64,000 nt of DNA from Brachybacterium subflavum (GTDB lineage: Bacteria; Actinomycetota; Actinomycetes; Actinomycetales; Dermabacteraceae), in assembly GCF_009299795.1 (NCBI RefSeq), contig NZ_VIGP01000007.1, positions 124,001 through 188,000 on the forward strand. Reading direction: 5' to 3'. The position numbers and the translations under genes were made by a program. This document shows positions 54,053-61,526 of this stretch, piece by piece (position 1 is the stretch's first letter; each line of letters opens with the position of its first letter). A model generated the notes under the pieces. That model saw nothing but the letters and a program-made list of their open reading frames with translations, searched no databases and was not told the DNA's origin.

Positions 54053-56280
54053 TGGATGCGCTCCACGGTGAGGGTGCGGTCCCCGATCGACAGCGTGGCG
54101 CCATCGGACAGGGACAGGGGCGAGTGGGGGTCGAGATCCTGGGAGGAGCCGTCGGCGAGGATCAGCGCCGAGCCGTTCGTCGACCCGAGGTCCGTGACCT
54201 GCAGGCCCTCGACGGCGGCTTCGAGACGGAGGTGCGACTTCGAGACCGAGCGGGTCTCGTCCACGAGGACGATCCGCTCCTCTCCGGCCTCGGCCGAGGG
54301 GTTGCGCCCGAGCAGCGCGACGCCGCGCACCTCGTGCGCGGAGCCGTCATCGAGCAGCAGTCGATAGCCCGGGCGGCGATCCCGGCGCGCGGCGACGATC
54401 CTGGTCTCCTCGACATCGCCGAGGTCCCCCGTCGGGTGCGACAGGCGCGTCGACTCGTCGAGGTCGGCGGGAGGGCCGACGGGCTCGGGCGTCGAGGACG
54501 GTGCCGGAGCGGGCCCCGGAGCAGGGGCCGGTGCCGGGGCACGAGCAGGTTCCGCCCCTGGTGCAGGTCCCGACGGCGGAGCAGAGGGCGGCGCCGGCGC
54601 GGACTGCGGGGGCTCGGCCCGGGGAGCCGGCGAACTCGTCCACACAGCACTCGGATCGTCGCCGGACAGGGACTGGCCGGCCTCGGCGGGCTGCACGGGC
54701 TCGGCATGCGGCGCAGGCTCGGCGGCCTGCACACACTCGGCGGGTTCGGCGGGCTCGGCGGGCATTCCGGCCGGGTCACCCGACGGCGGGGCCCAGGGGT
54801 CGACGATCTCGTCGGCCTGTGCGCTGCTCGCATCGGCCGCAGCGGGGTCCACGGGAGATGCTTCCTCGGCGTTGGCCGACGCCGGAGCCGATGGCTCCTC
54901 GTGCGCGGCCGCGGGCGCCGGGGCCCAGGGCGAGGAGGTGATGATCGGTTCCCCCGACGAGTCGGACCGCGAGGCGAGTGCATCCTGCGAGGCCTCGGGA
55001 CGTGCCGCGGGGGCGTCCCACGGCTGCTCCGAGGTGCTCTCGGTAGGCGCGCCCCATCCGCCGTCCGCGGGTGCGGGCGCTCCCCACTGCCCCGCGGCGG
55101 GAGCCGGCGAAGCGACGGCACCGGGTCCTTCAGCGCTCTGCTGCGGGTTCGCGCCCCACCCAGGCGAGGGCTGTGCCTGCGCCGGGGACGACACGGGACC
55201 AGGAGACCCCCACGCGGGCGGCGCGGAAGCGGCCGAGGCGGCCGAGGGAGATGCGGCGCCGTCCAGCGGAGCGCCGCCACCGCCCTCGGCCCCGGCCGGG
55301 ACCTCCCAGGCGGCTCCGGGCTTCGCCGTCAGGTTGTCGCGCACGGACACCGGCACCGAAGGATCACCGAGGTACTGGGCGGCGTCGGGCCGGGCGAAGT
55401 CGTCGGGCCGGGGGGCGTAGGGGTCGCGCCCTGCCCGCGCGTCCACGAGGATCGTGCTGATCATGCGGTCGTGCAGGCCGCGACCGTGGCGCTCGGGATC
55501 GAGGAACGTCGTCAGTCCCGCGATCCAGGTGAGCAGTGCGAGCACGACGTACCGAGCCAGCGAACGGCCGAAGCCGAGCGGCGCACCGGTGTCCTCGCGC
55601 ACGACCCGCAGGCCCATGATGAGGCCTCCCAGGGTGAACCCGCGGCTCCCCTGCAGCCACACGATCACCAGCGCGTATGCGATCGGCAGGGCCGCACCGA
55701 GGCCGGTGAGGATCGTCGCGAGCGTCTGATGGATCTGCAGGGCCAGGAGGATCGCGCCGATCCACAGGGGCAGTGCGGCGATGCCGGCGACCACTCCGTC
55801 GATGATGAAGGCGAGCACGCGCTTCCCGGTGCCCGCAGGGGTGCAGCCGTCGACCGGTGGTTCGAGGGGCGCGGGCCCACCGGGTGCGGCGGGTCGATCC
55901 TGCGCCGGGGAGGGCGGCTGCCCCCACACGCCGGCGGGCTGCTGTGCGTCCATCCCACGATCGTACTGGGACTGTGCCCGCAGCGCCGTCCCGGCGGGAT
56001 CGGGCGGCTCCGGGGCGCTGCTGCCCAGCAGCTGGATCTGCTCGGACTCCTCCGAGGGCCCGCCGTCCGTGGCCGCCTCCGCGCGCCGCTGCGGCGGCGC
56101 CGACCACGCGCCCGGGGCGTCGGTCGCCCGCTTCTCGTAGGGCGACTCCCGGTACCTGGCACCGCACTCGCCGCAGAGGACCGCACCGGCGCTCAGCAGT
56201 GCCCCGCAGGTGCTGCAGTAGCGGGGCGTCCCACCCTGCGCCTCGGACGGGCCACCGGGGCCTGCCTGGATGCTCATCAT
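54049..56280 (-). CDS. RDD membrane protein with zinc ribbon and C-terminal FHA domain
   Basis: This 743-residue protein starts with a zinc ribbon (Cys22, Cys25, Cys36, Cys39), then an RDD membrane domain at about 145-290 with several hydrophobic helices (GKRVLAFIIDGVVAGIAA, FTLGGLIMGLRVVREDTG). A very long Pro/Ala-rich region leads to an FHA domain in the last 90 residues (GRNPSAEAGEERIVLVDE, then SVSKSHLRLE and STNGSA). It has the first ATG of an ATGATG pair after AGGAGGGA, overlapping the upstream stop. It may bring phosphorylated partners to the membrane. Confidence 0.86.
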   Translation of the reverse strand: MMSIQAGPGGPSEAQGGTPRYCSTCGALLSAGAVLCGECGARYRESPYEKRATDAPGAWSAPPQRRAEAATDGGPSEESEQIQLLGSSAPEPPDPAGTALRAQSQYDRGMDAQQPAGVWGQPPSPAQDRPAAPGGPAPLEPPVDGCTPAGTGKRVLAFIIDGVVAGIAALPLWIGAILLALQIHQTLATILTGLGAALPIAYALVIVWLQGSRGFTLGGLIMGLRVVREDTGAPLGFGRSLARYVVLALLTWIAGLTTFLDPERHGRGLHDRMISTILVDARAGRDPYAPRPDDFARPDAAQYLGDPSVPVSVRDNLTAKPGAAWEVPAGAEGGGGAPLDGAASPSAASAASAPPAWGSPGPVSSPAQAQPSPGWGANPQQSAEGPGAVASPAPAAGQWGAPAPADGGWGAPTESTSEQPWDAPAARPEASQDALASRSDSSGEPIITSSPWAPAPAAAHEEPSAPASANAEEASPVDPAAADASSAQADEIVDPWAPPSGDPAGMPAEPAEPAECVQAAEPAPHAEPVQPAEAGQSLSGDDPSAVWTSSPAPRAEPPQSAPAPPSAPPSGPAPGAEPARAPAPAPAPGPAPAPSSTPEPVGPPADLDESTRLSHPTGDLGDVEETRIVAARRDRRPGYRLLLDDGSAHEVRGVALLGRNPSAEAGEERIVLVDETRSVSKSHLRLEAAVEGLQVTDLGSTNGSALILADGSSQDLDPHSPLSLSDGATLSIGDRTLTVERIQ

Positions 56281-59117
56281 CGGTCCCTCCTGCGGCGCTG
56301 TCCGCGCCGTGCGCTCGATGTTCTGCGCCATGCACGGTATCGGTCCAGGGCACCGTCCACGAAGGACCGGGTCCTCCGCACGGCCCGTTCGAGGGCGCCG
56401 CGCGGGGAGAACGCGCCGCCCGCCTGGGATGCGCGATCCGCGACGCTCCCCCTGCGGGAATCCTCCTCGACGCGCTGGGTGGAGGCTGCTCGCAGCCGCT
56501 GCTGGGCGCGCCGGTCCGCGCGACGCCGCGCACGGAAGGAGCGCAGCGAGACCGCTGCGCGTGCCCGACGGTGCCAGGGCAGGTTCTCTGTCATCCGACG
56601 GCGCGCTGCCGCCACCGTGGCCCAGTAGGACTCGAGGTCGGACTCGGTCGGGGCGTCGGGGGCGAAGGTCGCCCGGTCGGCGCCGGAGGCCAGACGCCGC
56701 AGGTCCGCGGCCGCCTCGGCCTCGGAGCCGCCGTCGACCGCTGCCGGAGCGGTGCTGGTGGTGGTGCCGTGGCTGGAGCCCGTGCCGGCTGCGGGAGGGG
56801 CGTCGAGGTCGGCGATGATCGCCTCCGCGGTCTCCTTCCGCGTGTCCGACGGCGCACTGCGCCGACCCAGGTCGGTGCGCAGGTCCACGATCTCGCGCCA
56901 TCCCCCGTCGATGCGGTCGCCGGGTGCTCCGCGCAGCCTGCGGTGGCGTCGGCGCAGCACCTTCGCCCCGGCGATCGCGCCGAGCGTGGCGGCGACGAGC
57001 ACGGCGAGCAGGCCCGTTCCGGAGACGTACCCGACCCACAGCGGGGCGGGCTCGGGCGGATCGGGCGGGGCCGGCTGGTCCTCGGCCGTGGCGCCCGGCG
57101 GAGGCGTCGGCGGATCAGCGGGCGGCGGCGGTGGCTGCGGCACTTGCGGCTGCGGCTTGTCGGTGGTCTTCTGCTCGGGCTGGGTGAGGGTCTCGTCGCT
57201 GTCGGGAGCCGGATCGAACCGCTCCCAGTGGACGGTGTCGGAGCCGGGCTCCCGGAAGGCGACCTCGACCCAGGCGGTGACGTCGTCGCCGGTCACGGTC
57301 GCGGTCCCCGCATCGGAGCCCGACACCTCGAAGCCCATCACCACGCGGGCCGGGATCCCGATCTCCCGCGCGAGGACGGCGGTGAGGGCCGCGAACTGCT
57401 CCTCGTCGCCGATCCTGCCCTGCGGCATGGCGTCGGCCTCGGAGCGGTCGAAGCTCGGATCGTTGAGCATCGCGAGCAGGCGGGACTCGCCGTGGCCGGA
57501 GAGCGAGGCCTGCTGGTCCTCGATGCCGTGGGAGTACTCGGCCTCGTTCTTGATGCCGAGCATCAGGTTGCTCATGATCGCGTAGTCGTTGGGGGCGTCG
57601 CCGGCCCACTCCTCGGCGGCCTGCTTGAACTTCGGATCGAGTCCTTCGAGGGGCGGGAGCTCCTCTGCCACACCGTCGGCGAAGCGCATCGAGTGCTGCG
57701 CGTCCTCCGAGGCGCTCCTGTACGGCTCGTAGGTGACGTCGTAGCTGTCGCCCTCGCGCAGCGAGGACGAGTCCACGAGCGTCTGGGAGCGACGGTTGAG
57801 GAAGAGGGAGTCGCCCAGGCGCGCAGACCCCGAGGGCCGCTTCGTCGTCTCCTGATCGGGGTCGACGCGATCGGTCGTGGTGCCCAGGCTGGGCATCCAC
57901 ACCCCGTGGTAGCCGCCGATCGTGACCGTCGAGGTGCGCGCGTCCCCTCCCGGCTGCGCGAGATCCACGGCACCGGCGATCTTGAGGAACGCGCCGGACG
58001 GCGAGTCCGCGCGGTCCGATCCGGCGACGTCGTACACCTCGCGGTTGTAGTCGTCGAGGGTCGCCAGGCGGATCTGCTCCCCGTCCTTCACGTTCGTGAC
58101 GGTGAAGAGCTCCTCCTTGCGGCGGTGCTTGACGTAGCCGCGGAAGTCGGAGAGCGGGGAGACGTACTCGGCCGGGTCGAACTGCGGGGTGAGGCTGTCG
58201 CGCAGGGCGAAGCGGGCCGTGCCCGAGGGTGGGTCGAGGGCGGGGCTCGCGGCACCGGTGATCGCGGCGGCGAGCAGCAGGATCACTCCCCCGCCGATCA
58301 CGCGCCGACGCAGCACGGGGTTTCCCCAGGAGCCCGCGCGCACGGTGTCGGAGATGATGGTGGAGCGCGAGGTGCGCAGGCGGGCGCTCTCGAAGCGCCA
58401 GCTCAGCCACGCGAGCGAGAGCATCGCGAACAGCAGCCCGCGCAGCAGTGGGAGGGTGGCCTCCGCCGTGCCGAACACGACCGAGCACAGCAGCATCGCG
58501 CAGGGGAACAGCCACGCGATCACGCAGCGGCGGCTGCGCAGCAGCACGGAGAAGCCTGCGACGCCCAGCAGCAGCATGGGCAGCCAGACGACGCCCAGCA
58601 CGCCGTTCCCGATGCCGATGGGCGGGCTGATGGTGAGCGCGCTCTTCCAGGTCGTCACCGGCATGCGCAGCAGCTCGAGAAGGGCCGACGGCGTGGGCAG
58701 CACGCCCAGGAGCGCGCGGTCCGGCACCACGAACGCCGCACCCAGCGCGAAGTGCACGATCGCGATCGCGAGGGTCAGCAGCAGCGGTCCGAGGGACCAG
58801 CGGGCGCCCAGCAGGGCGATCACCAGCGAGAGGACGAGCGCCATCACGCCGGTCACGAGGTACCAGGGTCCTCCGAAGACCGAATGGAAGCCCAGCAGCG
58901 CGAGCAGGAACAGAGCGGCCAGCACGACCACGTCCACGACGCTCGCGCGCAGCGGGCGCTCCTCGCCCAGGGTCTCCTCGACCCCTCCGGGCGACGCCCG
59001 CCCCGGGGGCGGGGCCGTGGTCGACGCCTCCGGCGCCGGTTCCGTGCCCATCACCGGGTCCGCGCCCGACGACGAGGACCGCCGACCGCCGGGGCCGGGC
59101 AGGTGCGCGGCGCTCAT
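56277..59117 (-). CDS. Transglutaminase-like membrane protein with altered catalytic residues
   Basis: This 946-residue protein matches the TgpA/transglutaminase-like type: an N-terminal block of hydrophobic helices (about 60-240 and 275-292), an extracytoplasmic region with a transglutaminase-core-like domain near 490-640, a Pro-rich stretch, one more membrane helix and a basic C-terminal domain. In the core the usual catalytic Cys position is Glu572 (GDEEQFAAL) and the His position is Thr614 (VTAWVEV), while Asp635 (FDPAP) is kept. So it is probably not an active transglutaminase and may act by binding. It overlaps both neighbours by four bases. Confidence 0.86.
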   Translation of the reverse strand: MSAAHLPGPGGRRSSSSGADPVMGTEPAPEASTTAPPPGRASPGGVEETLGEERPLRASVVDVVVLAALFLLALLGFHSVFGGPWYLVTGVMALVLSLVIALLGARWSLGPLLLTLAIAIVHFALGAAFVVPDRALLGVLPTPSALLELLRMPVTTWKSALTISPPIGIGNGVLGVVWLPMLLLGVAGFSVLLRSRRCVIAWLFPCAMLLCSVVFGTAEATLPLLRGLLFAMLSLAWLSWRFESARLRTSRSTIISDTVRAGSWGNPVLRRRVIGGGVILLLAAAITGAASPALDPPSGTARFALRDSLTPQFDPAEYVSPLSDFRGYVKHRRKEELFTVTNVKDGEQIRLATLDDYNREVYDVAGSDRADSPSGAFLKIAGAVDLAQPGGDARTSTVTIGGYHGVWMPSLGTTTDRVDPDQETTKRPSGSARLGDSLFLNRRSQTLVDSSSLREGDSYDVTYEPYRSASEDAQHSMRFADGVAEELPPLEGLDPKFKQAAEEWAGDAPNDYAIMSNLMLGIKNEAEYSHGIEDQQASLSGHGESRLLAMLNDPSFDRSEADAMPQGRIGDEEQFAALTAVLAREIGIPARVVMGFEVSGSDAGTATVTGDDVTAWVEVAFREPGSDTVHWERFDPAPDSDETLTQPEQKTTDKPQPQVPQPPPPPADPPTPPPGATAEDQPAPPDPPEPAPLWVGYVSGTGLLAVLVAATLGAIAGAKVLRRRHRRLRGAPGDRIDGGWREIVDLRTDLGRRSAPSDTRKETAEAIIADLDAPPAAGTGSSHGTTTSTAPAAVDGGSEAEAAADLRRLASGADRATFAPDAPTESDLESYWATVAAARRRMTENLPWHRRARAAVSLRSFRARRRADRRAQQRLRAASTQRVEEDSRRGSVADRASQAGGAFSPRGALERAVRRTRSFVDGALDRYRAWRRTSSARRGQRRRRDR

Positions 59118-60469
59118 CGGCCCACCGTCCTCATCGCCATCGGCAGGTCCTCGATGCGCCCCAGGGTCACGAGCTCGAGACCGCCCAGGCGCGAGCGCCG
59201 GACCTCGGCGCCGCGTGCGCAGCGCACCGCGATGGGCAGCACCCCGGGCGGGAAGCGGGTCGCGGCCTGGTTGAGCTCGGTCGGGGTCGTCAGGGACCCC
59301 ACGACGAGCACGACGGCGGAGGCGTTGGGAGCCTTGTCCGCGCAGGCCTGGCCGAGATCCCGCAGGGGGCGCCGGCCCCGCTGCGCCTCGAGCACCGTGT
59401 AGTCGTCCAGCAGCCGGCGCAGCGTGGCGGTGCGCTGACGCCCGGCGGTGGTGAGGGCCGTGAGCTCCTTCTCCTCCCGCATCGTCTGCACGGAGACGGA
59501 GGCCGCGGCCGAGACGGCGAGCTCGAACTCGTCCTCGTCCTCGAAATCGGCGGCGCGGTCGGCGAGCGCGACGACCACGTGGGAGCGGCGGGTCTCCTCG
59601 AACTGGCGGACCATGAGCTTGCCCGTGCGAGCGGTCGTGCGCCAGTGGACGTGCCGACGGTCGTCCCCCGGCGTGTAGTCGCGCAGGGCGTGGAAGGCGA
59701 TGTCGGAGCTCGAGAGGTCCGAGGAGGGCGTGCCCTCGAGGTCCCGCAGGAAGCCGCTCGCGGCCTCGTCGAGGCGGACGGTGCGCGGGTGCACGAACAG
59801 CTCCTGCGCCTTCGCCCAGGTCACCTGACGGCGCATGAGCGAGAGCGGATCATCGCGCACGGAGCGCACCGGGCCGACCACGAGCACGGCGCGGCGGCGG
59901 GTGGGCACGGCGAACAGCTCCTCGTGGGCGGCCGAGGCGCCCAGGCGCGGCACCAGGAACTGGGCGCTCGCGCTGCCCACGGAGAGCTCGATCCGCGAGG
60001 GCAGGATGGTCTTCTCGGTCGGGTTGCGAACCTCGACCCGGCCGACGGCACGGGTGCCCACGACCACCCGATGGGACTGCAGGTCCAGGGTGATCGCGTA
60101 GGAGGTGCGCCCCAGCACGAACACGGCCGCGATCACGAGCGGCACGAGCAGGGCGAGCGCGAGCACGTTGAGCTCGGTGAGGTGCAGCCAGAGCCCGAGG
60201 ACCCCGCTCACCAGCACCGCCGCGAGCAGGGTCCAGCCCACGGGCGAGACCACGGCGAGCACGGGCTTCGCACGCTTCCACGCACGCTCCGCCGTGCACC
60301 GTGCGCGCTCGAGGAGACCCGGCGCGGGCGCGTCCGTGTCCGTGACCTCGGGAGCCGCCGACGACGGCCCGGACACGGGCGCGGGCGACTGCCCCGAGGG
60401 CGCGCCCGGGGGTGCGGCGGGCGACGTGGCCGGCGGGGGCGTCGAGGAGGTGCGAGGAGGGATGCTCAT
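59114..60469 (-). CDS. DUF58 domain protein
   Basis: This 451-residue protein has two membrane helices at about 70-115 and a C-terminal DUF58/vWA-like domain with the hallmark DYTPGDDRRHVHWRTTARTG. DUF58 proteins nearly always pair with MoxR ATPases, and the complex is thought to help assemble or activate membrane/periplasmic proteins. The N-terminal 55 residues are Pro/Ala-rich. ATG 60469 lies 13 bases after the MoxR stop. Confidence 0.92.
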   Translation of the reverse strand: MSIPPRTSSTPPPATSPAAPPGAPSGQSPAPVSGPSSAAPEVTDTDAPAPGLLERARCTAERAWKRAKPVLAVVSPVGWTLLAAVLVSGVLGLWLHLTELNVLALALLVPLVIAAVFVLGRTSYAITLDLQSHRVVVGTRAVGRVEVRNPTEKTILPSRIELSVGSASAQFLVPRLGASAAHEELFAVPTRRRAVLVVGPVRSVRDDPLSLMRRQVTWAKAQELFVHPRTVRLDEAASGFLRDLEGTPSSDLSSSDIAFHALRDYTPGDDRRHVHWRTTARTGKLMVRQFEETRRSHVVVALADRAADFEDEDEFELAVSAAASVSVQTMREEKELTALTTAGRQRTATLRRLLDDYTVLEAQRGRRPLRDLGQACADKAPNASAVVLVVGSLTTPTELNQAATRFPPGVLPIAVRCARGAEVRRSRLGGLELVTLGRIEDLPMAMRTVGR

Positions 60470-60482
60470 GCGTTCTGTGGGC

Positions 60483-61457
60483 TCACGCGCTCTCTCGGCG
60501 GGCCTGCGGCGGGGCGACCTCGGAGAGGATCCTGCCCATGACGCTCGCGGCGGAGGCCCCGGCGAATTCGGCCTCGGGGTCCAGGACGAACCGGTGCAGC
60601 CAGACGGGTGCGATGAGCTCCTTGACGTCGTCGGGGACGACGTAGTGGCGGCCGTCCGCTGCGGCCCAGACCTTGACCGCCCGCATGAGGGCGAGGGCGC
60701 CGCGGATCGAGACGCCCACGCGGACCTCGTCGGCCAGGCGGGTCTCCTCCATGAGCCGGGAGACGTACTCGAGGACTGCGGGGTCCACGTGCACGGTGGA
60801 GGCGAGGGAGGTCATGTCGTCGACGGCCTGCAGGGAGATCTTCGGGCTCAGCTGCCTGCTGCGGTCACGGATCGCGGAGCCCTGGAGGATCTGCACGCTC
60901 GAGGCGTGGTCGGGGTACCCCAGGGACGTCTTCATGAGGAAGCGGTCCAGCTGCGCCTCGGGCAGGCGGTAGGTGCCGGCCTGCTCGATGGGGTTCTGGG
61001 TGGCGATCACGAGGAACGGGGAGCCGACCTCATGGGTGACGCCGTCGACGGTGACCCGCCCCTCCTCCATCACCTCGAGCATCGAGGACTGCGTCTTCGG
61101 CGAGGCGCGGTTGATCTCGTCGGCCAGGACGATGTTCGCGAAGACGGGGCCCTTGTGGAACTCGAACTGCTTGGTGGCCTGGTCGTAGATCGTCACGCCG
61201 GTGACGTCGGAGGGCAGCAGGTCGGGCGTGAACTGGATCCGCGTCGACGTGCCCTGCACGGTCGCGGCGAGCGCACGGGCGAGCGAGGTCTTCCCGGTGC
61301 CCGGCGCGTCCTCGAGCAGCACGTGCCCTGGGGCGAGCATGGAGGTGAGCACGAGGCGCACCACGTCGCTCTTGCCCAGGACGGCCTGGCCGACGCTCTG
61401 GACGAGCTTGTCGAAGGTCTCGGCGAACCAGCTCGCCTGTTCGGGGGTCATACTCAC
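60483..61457 (-). CDS. MoxR-type AAA+ ATPase
   Basis: This ATPase (324 residues from GTG 61457, or 322 from ATG 61451) has Walker A DAPGTGKTS at about 50-58, Walker B ILADEINRA, a sensor-1 VIATQNPIEQ and an arginine-finger region EAQLDRFLMK. The GTG start is preferred since GGAGA lies five bases before it. With the DUF58 protein it forms the MoxR-type chaperone pair of the cluster. Confidence 0.93.
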   Translation of the reverse strand: MSMTPEQASWFAETFDKLVQSVGQAVLGKSDVVRLVLTSMLAPGHVLLEDAPGTGKTSLARALAATVQGTSTRIQFTPDLLPSDVTGVTIYDQATKQFEFHKGPVFANIVLADEINRASPKTQSSMLEVMEEGRVTVDGVTHEVGSPFLVIATQNPIEQAGTYRLPEAQLDRFLMKTSLGYPDHASSVQILQGSAIRDRSRQLSPKISLQAVDDMTSLASTVHVDPAVLEYVSRLMEETRLADEVRVGVSIRGALALMRAVKVWAAADGRHYVVPDDVKELIAPVWLHRFVLDPEAEFAGASAASVMGRILSEVAPPQARRESA

Positions 61458-61526
61458 GCGTGTCTCCAGGATATGTGTGATGGGGCCGGTCGGAGGTGCG
61501 GCGTGCACCGCCGGATATTGGTGGGA

